Shown piece after piece: positions 34,020 to 48,300 of a DNA stretch of 64,000 nt. The stretch is taken from the NCBI GenBank assembly GCA_964035795.1, contig OZ038324.1, forward strand, positions 1,395,870 through 1,459,869, given 5' to 3'. The position numbers and the translations under genes were made by a program. Each line of letters begins with the position of its first letter. Positions within the stretch are counted from its first letter, which is position 1. Under the pieces are notes generated by a model that saw only the letters and a program-made list of their open reading frames with translations, was not told the DNA's origin and made no database searches. Source of the stretch: Pterobdella sp. o SKG-2022 (taxonomy: Eukaryota > Annelida > Clitellata > Hirudinida > Piscicolidae).

Positions 34020-37000
34020 CAATCAGTTTTCTGCCATCGGCAAGTTCCTCAAATCAGGTTCTTCCACTTCTTCTATCTTAAGCCTTTCTTTTTAGGGCTC
34101 TAAAACCCTCTTCCATCATGCCATCCAGCATTTTTCTCCTCATTCTTCCTTTTGGTCGTTTTCCTTCCATCTGTTCTTCTAAGGTGATTCTAAGCAAATT
34201 TTCGTGACGTAAAATATGGCCTATCCATCTGGATTTTCTTCTTTTTATATGCGCCATCAACCCTCTGCTTTCATTAAGCCGGCTTGAGACTTCTTCATTG
34301 GTCAGCTTGTCGGTCCATTTCACTTTCTCCATTTTTCTGCAGACCCAGATTTCCATAGCTTCTAATCTTTTTTTGTCTGCCTTGTTAATGGTCCACGTTT
34401 CTTGTTGCATACGTCGCCACACTCTACACCAGGGTCTTCACCAACTTTTCCTTGGACGCTTGTTTGAGCTCAGCTGCAAGAATTGGTTTAAGGTGAGTAA
34501 ATCCATTTTTAGCTATTCCAATCCGTACCCTAGTGTCTTTTTCGGTATAACCATTTTCTGGAAAAAAGCTTTCCAGGTACTTAAAGTCTTTAACTTGCTC
34601 AAGTGCGACTCCGTCAAGGGTTATACTGACCACGCCAGGTTTTCTTCCAAGCTTCATGTTTTTGGTTTTTTGGCTGATTATTTTTATTTCATAGCTTTTA
34701 ACCACTCTGTTCGTTTCTTCCATGATATTCTGTAGTCCTTTCTCTGTTCCAGCTACCATGGCTTGGTCATCTATAAACCTTACTGCTTTGATCAGTACTC
34801 CCCCTAATTTGACCCCCTCCTCCAGTGAGTGCAAAGCTTCCTACATCATTGCTTCTGCATGAATGTTTAAACAGCACAGGCGAGATAAGACATTCTTGTT
34901 TTACGCGTCTTCCTATCAAGCAAGCTCAGTTACTTCTGAATTAATTTTCACTACTGCAGTCTCTTTCATATAAAGTTCTGCAATCAGCCGCCTATCACTC
35001 CAATCAACCCCTATTTCCTCCAATATCCTCATTAGTTTCTTCCAGTCAACACAATCAAATGCTTTCTCATAATCTACGAAGCACACTCTAGATCTTTATT
35101 AAATTCTATTCTGCGCTCCACTAGGCACCTCATCACTCCAATAGCTTCTCACGTGCCTCTCTCTTTACGAAATCCAAACTGATCGTTTTTTAAAAATTCT
35201 TCAGCCTTTGTTTCCAGTCTTCTTTGTTATCTTCAATACCACTTTCGCGGCATGAGATATTAGACTGATGGTTCTGAAATCTTCACATCTCGTGGCATTT
35301 CTTTTCTTTTCCAGAGACACTAATAGACTTCTTTTGAAATCTGATTGCCATAATCCCTCTTCATAAATTTTCTTACATAGCTTTGTAAATTAGTTCAATG
35401 GTTCACCAAGTAAAGCGTGTAGAAATTCTGCAGGTATGCCATCACATCCCTCTTCCTTCTTCCTACCCAACCTCTTCTATTTCACTGGTAATCAACCCGA
35501 ATCCCAGAGCATTTCCCTCTACACGTGATTTATCTTCCAGTTCTAAACTAACCGGTTTGTTTTGAGCGTCGTAAAGACGTTCAATATAAGCTTTCCATCT
35601 ATGCTTTATTGTTTTCGATTCTGTTAGCAAATCACCGTTTTCATTCAGCATAGCAACCATCTGTTTTTCCATGTTTTTGCTGATAAAGCTAGTGCTTTAA
35701 CTTTGTTCTTCAATTTCCGAATTTCTTGAACCACTCCTCTTTCGCTTTATCTGTTTCTCTTTTGAGCATGTTGTTCAGTCTTCTGTACATACGTCTTCCT
35801 TCTTCAGTTGCTATTCCCTTCCACCACCTTCTTTCTCGCATCTTCTCCACCATTCCTTCTGTCACCCACGGTTTTTTTTTGAGATTTTTTCTTTCTCTTT
35901 CCAACCGTTATTATTGCCTCTTGCATCATTCCTTCTTTTAAACGAAACCATTGACTTTCCACATCGTTTATTTGACCACATTTCTTAGCCAGTGCATTGT
36001 TTATTTCTTTATTGAAGCTCTCCACCGTTTCACAGTTTTTCAGAGCTTTTTAGTCCCACAAAACTCGCTGTTTTGTTCGGTGTGGTCTTTTCAAATGTAA
36101 ACGCACTTTCATCATAATTATGTTATAATCAAAATTTGCATCAGCTCCAGGATAAGCATGGGCATTTATTACGCTGTTTTTGTAACGGTTTTGTACAATA
36201 ATGTAATCCAGCTGGTACCTGTTGCAGTCTCCAGAAGCCTTCCATGTGTAGACTCGTCGTTTTTGTTGTTTGAACCAGGTATTCATGATGCAAAGCTTAT
36301 TTCTTAGACAAAATTCAATCAAAAGCCTGCCTCTCTCATTTCTGGTTCTTAAGCTATGATCATCTACAATCATACCATCACTCTCTTGTCCCACCACTGC
36401 ATTCATGTCTCCCAAGATTATGGTTTACTCTTTGTTTGGTAACCCTTCTATCTTGTCTTCTATCTGCTCATAGATTCCTTCCACCTCTTCATCAACATGA
36501 GCTGAAGTTGACATATAAACTACCACTACATTGAGGTCTACTCCATCTACCCTCAACCTCACCACCATTCTATCACTTGTTAACTCCATTTCTTTCACTG
36601 CTTTCGCAGCCTTCTTACACAACAATAAACTCACTCCTCGCTGACTCTCTTCACCTTTTGAATATAAAATTCTAAATCCATCATTTTCAATATCACCTCG
36701 TCGTTTCCATCTTATCTCTGTGAGACCCATCAGACTGATATTATGCCTTCTCATCTCTAGGGATTCTGAGTTTATTAAGCTTCTAATATTCCATGTAGCT
36801 ATTTTGAGCTCCCCTTTATGCGTGTTTTGCAGAGATACCCTATTTTCTTCACCTGACTTGGCGTCATGGAATTTGATCTTGTTTTCAGAGGTGGTTTCCC
36901 GTTGCCTTCCTCATTTTTTTTGCAATTCTGTTTTTTGGAATGTTTCAGCCTTTTTTAGTGTGAGATGAAAGATTCTTCGACTTACTTGTCTAGAAGGAAT

Positions 37001-37293
37001 CTCTTTCTTATTAGAAAAACTTAGTAAAGATTCTTTAGAGTAATTCATCATAAATTAAATTATATTAACTTGATCTAAATTAATTTTCCTTAGATCTAAA
37101 ATATATTAATTCACTATATGCTATCTCGCTACCAATATTGCTTGCTTAATGATGAAAAATCTACCAGAAAATGACTCAATAGTTTTAACTTATTGCATAA
37201 ATATCAAATAGGAAAAGAAACAACCCGTAATTGTAGCCAAAAACAGAATTAATCGTTCAAAGTTTTTAAAACAACCACTTTCGCCGGATGCTA
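34020..37293 (-). mobile_element. Near-full-length degenerate LINE (RTE-like)
   Basis: Reading leftward from about 37,293: a 5' leader; a start near 37,049 with an N-terminal 'SRQVSRRIF' motif; an apurinic-type endonuclease ('MRRHNISLMGLTEIRWKRRG', 'VVVVYMSTSAHVDEEVEGIY', 'IILGDMNAVVGQES', 'YTWKASGDCNRYQLDYIIV'); a basic spacer; a reverse transcriptase whose catalytic box is FIDD near 34,770; 'VKDFKYLESFFPENGYTEKD'; and a tail ending near 34,078 ('RKSRWIGHILRHENLL', 'KRPKGRMRRKMLDGM'). Many frameshifts make it inactive. Its two ends are repeated at 164-720. The endonuclease style resembles the RTE/BovB group. Confidence 0.85.
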
Positions 37294-37972
37294 TAAGTAA
37301 ACTCTACATTAACATTAACAAACATTTAAATTGATATGTATAGACATATTTTTTCAAAATTTTAATGATAGAAACTGTAAAAAATATATTAAAAACCTTA
37401 TTTAGATAATACAGTCTATACTAAATGAATATGTGATATTTCACTATTAGAGTAATTACACTATATGAAAAAAGTTGACAAACAAAAATAAAACATAAAA
37501 CAAATGACCAATGGTAACATTCCGGAATTTATTTTAATGCAGAAAAAATCAAATTTATGTCTAAAATTTTGTTAGGAATAAAAAACTCATCGAGAAGTTT
37601 TCCATTTTTTCGAAGCTTCATGAACCGTTACCTTTTTTCAAAATTTTTTCGATTTCTCAAAGAAGCTCATAAAAAAAAATTTGAGAACAAAAATGCTTAT
37701 AATTTGTGTTATAACTTATAAATTACACAGTTAAACTTAAATTTAAACAACATATCAGACAATCGGCCATTTTCACTGAAACGTTACCAAAGAGTGGATA
37801 AGCACATAAAATTTTTTAGATAAAAAAGTACATAATAAAAAATTTTTGAAGATTAAAATTTTTTCGAAAATAACAAATAAAAATGGTGAAAAATTGAAAC
37901 TGACAAATTCAAAATTAAGAATGTTGAATTTTAGTATAAAAAACATTTTTTAAATAAAATTGCATAAAAAAG

Positions 37973-38008
<36 letters not shown>

Positions 38009-39300
38009 TTTACTTTTACGCTCAAGAAAAAAATGCGCCAATGTTCGAGCAGATTTTTCAAAGACGATTGTTGAAAAGCCTCAAAAATATACATTAGTTT
38101 GATGTTATTTTTTCGTCAAATTATTTATTTTCATAAAAGATTTTCAATGATATAGTTGAATGTAAAAAAATCTTGGCCAAAAGTTATTTCAATTTGTAGG
38201 GTGCACGACTTTTTGTGAGCTGCACTATAACATCAATAACTAGTAAATAGCTTGCATATCCAGTCAAAAAATTTAAAACAAGCCATAAAATATACGTAAA
38301 TAAACAAGTAAAATCATATCTTCATGGAAAGTTTTTCGTTATCTACTACTTACCATCATAACTGAATCACCCTCTCACAAAACAATTCGTTTGACTAGAA
38401 ACCTTTTCCATATTGCCAACAAAACCATCACTCTATCTTCTCGTTCAACTTAGAGTCAGTATACCACTATCCTTTTTATTTCATCATTTTAACAAATCAA
38501 AAAATCGTTTCGTTTATTACTTCTGGTTCATTTTGCTAATCACAAATTGAGAAACAACCCACTGCTTCTCAAATCACTGACCTGTCTTTCAAAACCTCTG
38601 AACTGATCCATGGGAGTGAAGAAACTGGAGAACCATAATGGAAAACAAGATATCAAAGTGCAAGACTAGTGGTGAAAAGTTAGTTAAAAAACGCGTAACT
38701 TAGTCAAGCCCAGATGTCTTCGACAGGCGCTAGCCTATCAGTTGAATGAAACTATCAAACTAGCACAAGTCACTCAGAATAAATTTATATTTTGATGTTT
38801 TTAAATTTTGGAATTTTTCTCGATTGAAAGGCACAAATGTATGAAAGTTAACTCAACGTGATTTTATTGAATTTGAAACTTAAGGCTATTACATGTTCAA
38901 TCAAGCGATTTTATTCTCAACATTTATTTAAATTTGAAAATATATACTTTTAACATAAAAATAATGCATACAGAAGTGACTATATAAACCAACGTGGAAC
39001 AAATAATGATCGACATGGCTTGAAAGCTGTGAAGGGCCTCGCAAACGTTAATTAATTTCTTAAATAAATACGCAATGCGTTAAAAAATATGAATTAAAAA
39101 CGGCTTAAAAGACTTCGATGCATGCAATGTTGCCCTATCAACAAATCTTTGCATATGATGACATTACTATGATTATTTATAAATCAAATTAAGTAATAAA
39201 AAGTAATTTGGAAGCTAGAAGGCAAAGAAGAACAATGACAACTACACCGCAATGTACATTCCGACATTTAAGCATTCAAGCAGAGTTCACATAGCCCATA
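37294..39300. other. AT-rich spacer with (AT)n microsatellite
   Basis: No ORF above background and no recognisable exon. A pure AT dinucleotide run lies at about 37,976-38,006. It is downstream of the collagen gene and may include its 3' UTR at the right. Confidence 0.5.
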
Positions 39301-39305
39301 ACTTT

Positions 39306-42300
39306 TTATTTAGAATTATAATATGGGTATCTGCCCCACCCTTCTTCGCCAATGTTGTTGTAGTTGTTGGCGTTGCTGTTGTTGATGCGAAGGTTTGGTT
39401 GGTTGTATGGCCTGTTGTAACTTGAAGCAACATCCCTCATACATACGGAACAACGAGAAATTCTCCTGGAAACATCTCCACTCTTTAGTGTTTCTGGCAC
39501 AGGTTTACCAAACTGTTCTCGTTGTGAGAGGGTGGCGAGCCAAAATGAAATTGACGTGGTGTAGTGGTTGCAGGTTCCAGTTCCGTGGCATTCAATGAAT
39601 GGTGTTGTTCTGAATTCTGCGAGACAAGAACCTGCGCTGTGCAGAGCCTGACCTGAGCCTTCAGCACCTGCCCCTGAACTCTGTGTGATGTTGTGTGACA
39701 CTCAAAATAAAACTTCAAAAGCTTGTGAGATTATGTCACAAACCATTGCGAAGGAGTACCCGGTCCAGAGAGAAGTCCAGCCTCCTGGACATGATGGGAT
39801 GTTTTCTGCTTGGCTGTGTATTGCCATCACCTGTGGATAGTGTGTAATGTAAGGGATGTGAAGAAATTGGGAGGTTATGAACCTGTGAAGGAGCCTCACA
39901 TACTGCACATCGACTGATGTATGGCATGACTCCTGTGCCTTCAACAGGGTTCATCATTGGGGTCATCTCCTTCTCCGTCGCTAACCAGTAGCTGTAGTCG
40001 CTTCGAGAAGCGAATGTGCATCTGTGTGGTATAACTGATGATGAAAGAAGGAAAGCATGGTGATGGTATGTGACCTGTTGTTAATGCTGCAGAACATGAA
40101 AGGCATGGTGTTGAAGCGTTGCAGGCAGCTCCCGGGAGATCCTGAAGATCATTTTATTCATACACCTCACTGCTCCAGACACATATATGCGATGAAATGT
40201 ACTCACCTAGATCTTGTCCATGAGCTCTCTTGTTTCCTTGCAAGAAGATCATCGAGTACCCGTCCCACAATTTCTCAGTGCCTTGCGGGCACATCGGGGT
40301 GTAAGAGGTTTGACTGTGCCTGGTGTGGTGTATCACTTTATAGGGGCGAACAAAGTGCTTATGAAGTTGTTTTTTGCATAAATTATATATCAATTACGAT
40401 ACCTGAATGAATAATGTTTGATCATCTCATACCAGCATCTTATGAAAGCTATTATACAAAATGTCAATTAAAGTCGTATTCCTAATAGTCAATCCAAAAT
40501 TGTTCATGACCTTCCAGTTCAGGATAAAATTCATAATAGTAATTACTACATAAAATACAGCATAAGTGAACTAACGTGGCGAAGTAGAAGCCAGCAGAGC
40601 CTCCACTGGTTCCAGCGATGCCTGGAGAACCAGGGTCACCAGGCTGTCCCTTGCGGCCTGAGAACCCTTCCACTCCCTTCAATCCCTTTTCTCCTATCTG
40701 TCATCAAGTAATGTGATAGTATTCTCGCAATGTAGCACTAAAACATGTGGAACTTCAACGCCCATCTATGGAAGACTGAATGCTATTACACTCTTACTTG
40801 AAAATTTAACTATGAGTGATTATAAGGTGTTACTTGTCCAGGAAAGCCATTGTCTCCTTTGTCACCAGAGAATCCTTGTGGTCCTTTGTTGCCCTTTGGT
40901 CCAGACAGACCAGGGCTTCCTGCATTCGATATTAATGCTCACTTAAACATCTTCTGACTGCAAATTTCCAGCATGAATGACTGACCTTGGCTTCCTTTAA
41001 GTCCTGCAGGACCGGGCAGGCCTGGGAGACCAGAGGGGCCTGGAGCACCTGGGTTGCCTACAAAGTTGTTGGGACCGACGTTGCCAGGAGGTCCAGGCGG
41101 TCCCTGCGGTCCTAAAGTTATTTTTGAAATGAATAACTGTTTTTTAAATTATTAAATAGCATAAAGTATTATGCCTGAAACAATAGTGAGGGGAACAAAA
41201 AAAATATTGATTTACTCAATACAAAAAGCTTATTTTACTTTACCAAGTGATTATCACTTGATAAAGTAGAACTTTCTTACAAAAGCTTTGTGGACGAAGT
41301 ATAGAAACTCTTTGTTTCCCTTGCCTAATACATAAACTTTTCAATTTTAACCTCAGAATGAGTGGTTTTTAAATATATTTGTTTCAAAAGAAAAAATAAT
41401 TATCATAAAACATTAGTTAGTATTTCGTTGTTATTTTGAAATTGAAATGGAAAACTTAATGGATAGTGAGATACATATTATCCTTCTAAAAACTCAACAA
41501 CACACCAGAGTTTCCTTTAGGTCCACGATCCCCAGGAAGTCCAGGAATTCCACTTGTTCCAGTTTCACCTTTGACCCCTGAGAAACCTGGTGTTCCAGCC
41601 GATCCAGGATCACCTACACTGCCCTTCACTCCCTGCCATCAGAAAACTTGATAGGCATAATGAACTTCAAAAATCGAACCTCACAAACCTTTGGCCCAGG
41701 AATTCCATTTTTGCCGGGAAATCCGTTTTGTCCAGGGAAGCCCACAGTGCCAGCATCACCCATGTCCCCTTTCAAGCCTGGGAAGCCTGGCTGACCCTTC
41801 ATTCCTGGTTGGCCTGGAACTCCTGTTGAAAGACATAAAGGATTTTTACAATTAAATATTATATTTTAAAATACAGTGTAAATATAATATAAAATAAAAT
41901 ACTAAATATACATTTATGAAATCTTCAAATTCGAACCTGGTTTGCCAGCCAGACCAGAATCTCCCTTGTCTCCGGGAACTCCGGGAATGCCTCGACTCGA
42001 GTCTCCTTTGTCTCCCTCCAACCCAGGTCTGCCTGGCACTCCCGGCTGGCCTGGGTCTCCTTTGAGTCCTGGTATTCCTGGCACACCATTTCTTCCTGGT
42101 ATTCCAGCGTCTCCTTTAATTTGAAGTCCAATCGGAACACCCCGTCTTCCTGACAGTCCTTTGTCTCCTTTGGGTCCCATTAGTCCCGGTTGGCCATTCC
42201 TTCCAGGTGCTCCTGGGAAACCAGGTGGTCCTCTGGGCCCTGTAATCAGTATACAGCATTGAATGAAGTTTTGTTGTTTGAAGTTTCAATCAAATACCTT

Positions 42301-45300
42301 TATCGCCAGGGAAGCCACCAGAAGAGAAATCTCCCTGATCTCCAGGAGGTCCCGCAGATCCAGGCTTTCCTGCCAAGCCCTTGTTTCCAGGTGCTCCATT
42401 TACTCCAGGTTGTCCTGGATTTCCAGGCAATCCAGCATCTCCTACTTCACCTTTTGCTCCAAACCCCCCTGGGAAACCCACATCTCCTTTCTCTCCTTTT
42501 GTCCCCTTTCTCCCAAAACCACCATTACGACCTGGTTCTCCCTAAATATATGTCAAGATTGAAAATTTTACAAAAAAATTGTTGAAAAACTGTAATATAG
42601 ATCAAAATCACCTTGGGACCGGGAAAGCCAGGAAGTCCATTAGGGGCGGGAGATCCAGGCATTCCTTGGAAGCCCTTAGGTCCGGGAACTCCATTTAAAC
42701 CTTGCAAACCATTGTCGCCTAGAACACCTTTAAGGCCATCGATACCAGGGAAGCCGGGTGTTCCTTTTTGCCCTTTAAGTCCTGCTTGGCCAGGTATTCC
42801 TGGCCTGCCATTGTCTCCAGGCAATCCTGCATCTCCTGTGCAGTCATGCAGATGCATCATAAAAAACTTTTATTAATCCAAATGCAAACAAACCTGGTCC
42901 TCCAGAAAGCACTGTCCCCGGAAAACCCTGAGCTCCTTTGGCTCCAGGGAAGCCTGGAATTCCAGCGTTTCCTTTGCTTCCTGGCTGCCCTGTTAGCAAA
43001 TAGGTTTTTTATAGAACTTTTTGATCAAGTTGATAAGAAGATTAAATGTTGATTGAAAGATGCAAACCAGGCAATCCAGGATCACCGGCCTGTCCCTTGA
43101 TGGGGAAAGGAGCAGGGTCTCCGGGACTACCCTTGTTTCCAGGTACCCCCGGGAATCCATTATCTCCTTTTTCTCCTAACAGTCCTGGTCGACCAGGAAG
43201 TCCTGGGTTACCTTTTTCTCCAGGCAATCCTATTCAGAGTATTTGGATATTCATAAAGGGATAAATAAAATAAAATCTAATCAGATTGTACTACTGCGCA
43301 TGTCTCACTAATTGGAGTTGACTGCAGTCGGCTTAAGCTATTGATATCATTATAGGTTAATTTATGAAAAAGGCTTTTATTTAAAAATTTTTTTATATAC
43401 TGCCAGTTTAAGCTATCGCCCAAATAGATATTATCGAACTCAAAATTCGCCGTTTCCACATTTGAGCAGTTTGCCTTGTCATTGTCAATAAAAAAAAAGA
43501 TGATCCGCCAAGCCAAATGACAACGATACCAGAATATCAGTTTGCTGATACCCACTGCCGAAGTTTACTGTTATCCAGCTTATAACAGAGAAGCAGCCTC
43601 AATTTGGAGACACTAGTTTGGTGCAGTTTAAAGTCATGTCCAGGACTAGAAACATGTGAAATATTTCATAAAATCGTATAATTTTTTAATAAGATAATAA
43701 CCTGGTACGCCTTTGAGTCCGGGAAATCCAGGAAGACCATTCTGACCCGGAAAACCATCGTTTCCTTTTTCACCTGGTGCACCTGGCCCTCCTGTGAGAA
43801 AACAGTGAAAGCAATTTAAAAAAACATACAGACTCACAAAGTGCATCTTCACACAAACTTACCTGGTATTCCAGCAAACCCTGGTTCACCAACATCACCC
43901 ACGGGTCCGGGACGGCCTTTGACACCGGGGAACCCTGGTGCTCCATCGTCTCCTTTGACTCCTGCAATACCTGGCAGGCCTCCTCCATAAACTTCTCCTG
44001 GTTCTCCTGCATCTCCCTTGATTCCATTCATACCTTCACAAAATTTTACGAATGGTTAAACGAATAAAATGAAACTATGAAAGAGGTTTTTCCGTGTCAG
44101 AGATATAAACATGAATTTTTAGATAGATTACTTTATAAAGCCATCATCATTTTTCCTGTTGTTACTAAAAAAACTTGGTTGCAATCCATTGTTGATCCAT
44201 AGTTGAAATAGTTTTTCATTGGATACCAAAGAGGAAATGAATCGAGGCTATCCAAAAGCAACATGGCGTCGGGCAGTAAAAGTGGAACTTAGCGATATTA
44301 AGGTGTGATATTCAATAGTCTACAGCATTGTAAAATCAACAAACACAAGGTATTTATTTCTACAAAAACACGAAACTTCTAGTAAAACTAGCTTACATTA
44401 TCAAGTGATATTATCACTTGATAATGTAAGCTAGTTTTACTAGAAGTTTCGTGTCTTTTTAAAATGGATACTGTTTGTTGACTTTACAATTTAATTTAGG
44501 CTATTATACTTCATATAGTCTACAGGAGCTGCATAAAAATTTCTGATGTTTTTGTCTCCAGCACGCATGCGTAGCAAGTATTGAAATAAAAACATACATG
44601 GTGAAGTTAAAACAAATCTTGCCTGGAAGACCGGGTTTTCCAGGAAAGCCAGTGTCTCCCTTAAGGCCCTCGTATGAACCTCCCGGGTCTCCTGGCACTC
44701 CCGCCAGTCCAGGCTTGCCTCGTTCCCCAGGAACACCTCTATCTCCTTTTTCTCCTGATTCTCCAACATCTCCGTTGGTTCCATCAAGTCCTGTGGTTAG
44801 ATGTTGTGAGGTGCATGGAGAGCAACAAAGGTTAGAAAAATGGGACTAAAAACTTGTTATATTACAATTTAAAGTTTAAAAATGATGGAATAAATAAATA
44901 TTTATTTTTGTTTGGAAAAATATTTTATATCATATATTAAAAAAATAGATTTTGAAAGTTATATATTGAAAAAATATATTTTGGAAATTATAAATTTAAA
45001 ACATATATTTAAAAAGACACTGTTGAAAAATAGATAGTAATGAATAGTAGAAAACTTTAACTTATTTGTAACTCTCTAGTCAAACTCAATCTCGACCTTA
45101 TGACACCAAAACAAACCTGGTGCTCCGGGGATTCCAGGACTCCCGGGCCTTCCTGGGTAACCTTTTTCTCCATCGAAGAATCCTGGAGGACTCACAAAGG
45201 CCTCTCCCTGTTTGGAGGTTCATCAGTTGTCAAATGCACACACATCATGACTGAGGTAATAACCTGTGGACCGGGAAGACCTCGGTTTCCTTTTGGTCCA

Positions 45301-48300
45301 GGAAAGCCAGCTCTTCCTGTATTTCCAGGTTTGCCAGGAAATCCTTGATTACCTTTTTGACCTTTGGCTCCATCAAAACCCTCAGCTGAGTTTCCTGGAA
45401 TTCCTGTTTGACCTTTTGCTCCTGGAAAACCGCTGTTTCCTTTCTCTCCCTTCAAACCAGGAATACCTAAAATCGATTTAGCAAATATTGACATCAGTCT
45501 TCAATAATTTTTTCAATAACTCACCAGGCATGCCAGACCTTCCAGGGTCTCCTGGCAACCCAGGTAATCCATTAGGTCCCCGATCTCCTTTGTATTGAAG
45601 AAGAATTTCCAGATTGGTTGGAGTTCCTTTTTCTCCTGCAATGTAGAATCACTTTCAATAAAGTTCATTTTTTTCCACGCACAAACCTTTAGTTCCCTGA
45701 AGCCCAGGCGCGCCATCGAACCCTGGTCTTCCAACATCTCCTCTTTCTCCTTTGCGTCCTGGCAGTCCATCTCCAGGCAGCCCTTTAAGTCCTGGCAAAC
45801 CGGGATTTCCTTTCATACCTGTCAAACCATCTGCACCTTTGTCTCCAGAAAATCCCTGTTTATATATTTGTGTTTGTACATCTAAAAGAAGTGATAATAA
45901 ACGCCAACCTTTGGGCCCACAGCACCATTTTGTCCATTGGGTCCCCTCAATCCTGGAGGCCCGTTTGGTCCCTGCGCCCCTGGCCTTCCTGCACATAACA
46001 TTCTACCTCCATTATTATCTTCCTTCCATTATATTATACACATTAAGCACCTGAGAATCCTTGGTCTCCTTTTTCTCCTTGCATGCCTGTGTTTGGTGAA
46101 GTTCTGATGGCCTGTATGTTGTGCAAATGAGTTTGAAGCAGATTAAATGGGAATTTTTTGCACTTACTTCTCCAGGATCTCCCACAGATCCAGGGAATCC
46201 AGGAAAACCCGGCATTCCAGAGTTTCCCTGAGCGAGCATTTAGTAATGGTAATTTCTTTATTACTTTATTTTATTAAAAAATATTTTAACAAAGAAAACA
46301 TCAAATACAAAAAATTTTTCAACACATTTATTGAAAATGAAGAGCTATTTTCATATAAGTTTTCCTTATCATAAAATTTTAGTCTAATGTTTCAGGATAA
46401 ATTTATAGAGAATAAGAGCTTTTGATTTTCAATAAATGCTTCTCACATTTGATGTTTTTTGCTAAAAAATATTACTAGACAAATGCACATGACGTCTCTA
46501 AAAAATTCAGTGAACAATCAAAACTACTTCGAAAAAGCACAACCTTAGATCCTTTTATACCGGGGAAACCTGAATTACCCGGTCTGCCCTTGGGTCCTGC
46601 TGCTCCTGGAAATCCTGGGTCTCCCGGGATTCCAGGTGGACCTTTCGTTGTGGGCGAGTGAAGTTTCAATGAAAGATTTACATATATTTGAAAAATTATA
46701 TTCAATAAAATTTTATATATTGATGTTACGTATATTTTAAATAGCTAATGTTGAGACAAAGTTATCAAAATCTATAATGTAGGCAAAATAAATTCATTTG
46801 AATATGTATAAAGAGATAACGAAGCGGGTGTGTCACCTGGAAGACCAGGCTCTCCCTCGTCTCCTTTCTCTCCATTCCTCACAGGGGGACAAAAACCACA
46901 ATCTTTTCCTTTCTCTCCTATTCAATTATATTCATATATAATAAATGGAAATTGTACAATTTGAAGCTGCAACCTTTGAGTCCTATAAATCCTGCAGGCC
47001 CATCTAGTCCAGGTACTCCTGAGTCTCCCTTGACTCCCTTGAATCCTGGTTGTCCTGGCATAACTGGAGTCCCTCTCAACGTCCCTTTACGACCTTTTGG
47101 TCCTTGGAAACCTGGGTCTCCTATTCGTGTAATGATTCCAGTATTGAATGAACAAGCATTACACAACGTCAAAATAGACATTAAATAAAAACACATAATT
47201 GAAAAACAAACACAAAAACCTTGAGGTCCTGTAAGTCCGGGTCTGCCAGGTATTCCGGGCAAGCCTGGCACTCCAGGAGGTCCCACTGTGAGGTCTCCAA
47301 TCGGACCCACCTCTCCTCTTAAACCTGGAAATCCATCCTTCCCATCTTCTCCTGACCTTCCAGGATTTCCAGGGAATCCTGTGATTTTTAATGTGATGCA
47401 TGAGTAAAAAAATTGCTCAAATAAACTAAAAACAAACCAAGGTTTCCCTTTTCTCCTTTGACGGCTCTTCCGGGATTACCGGAACCACCGGGATTTCCAG
47501 GGTTTCCAGGAAACCCAGGATCACCTTGATCGCCTTCATCTCCTGGCATTCCTGGGATTCCTGCATGCAATAAAGGTTTTTTAAACGTTTTATATACAAA
47601 TTCTAAACACAGATAGTTTTTAAAGACAAACCTGGGAGGCCGTTATCTCCTCTGGCTCCTGGACTTCCATCCTGCCCTTTCACTATCACATTATGGTACT
47701 GAAAGCATCATTACATCCATGTCAAACAGTGTTTTATTTTTTATAGAAGTTGATTAGATAGCATGAGATTAAACTGACAGGTCTTCCAGGTTCTCCAGGG
47801 TAACCTCGGTCTCCTTCTTCTCCTTCATCCCCCTTCATTCCAACATACCCTGGTCTTCCTGGAACTCCTTTCACTCCCTGTGGTCCTCTGACTCCTGGAG
47901 CTCCTGCTGGTCCGGTCTTCCCTCGCTTACCCTGTTTCATTTTATACAAGTTAATTAGTTAAAATAGTTATATGTATCATTTTTCGAACCCTGGGGCCTT
48001 CTTCTCCGGGATCACCTGGCCATCCAGACAGTCCTTGTATTCCTGGAAGACCCTGCAATTATTTAAAATAGACCATTTTTAAAAAACTTTTGCATAGAAA
48101 GTTGGCAAACTCAGCTTTTAACACACCTTAGCTCCCTTGGATCCAACATCTCCGACATCTCCTTCGTCTCCTTGACTGCCTCTGAGCCCTTTGGGTCCTT
48201 GTATGCATTTGTTCAAAAAGTTGTTGGTGAAGTTGGCACTGACACCAGGCAAACCAGGGGTTCCCACCTCCCCCTTTCAGCATGGTCAATATAAATTTTC

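Noticed and set aside
36720..36968. Plus-strand ORF over the 34-37 kb LINE
   Set aside because: It is antisense to the endonuclease frame of the LINE, which has recognisable motifs on the minus strand.
41942..43264. Proline-rich plus-strand ORFs across the collagen region
   Set aside because: They are antisense shadows of Gly-X-Y repeats (GGN and CCN codons read in reverse). The minus strand carries the NC1 and 7S domains and correct splice sites.
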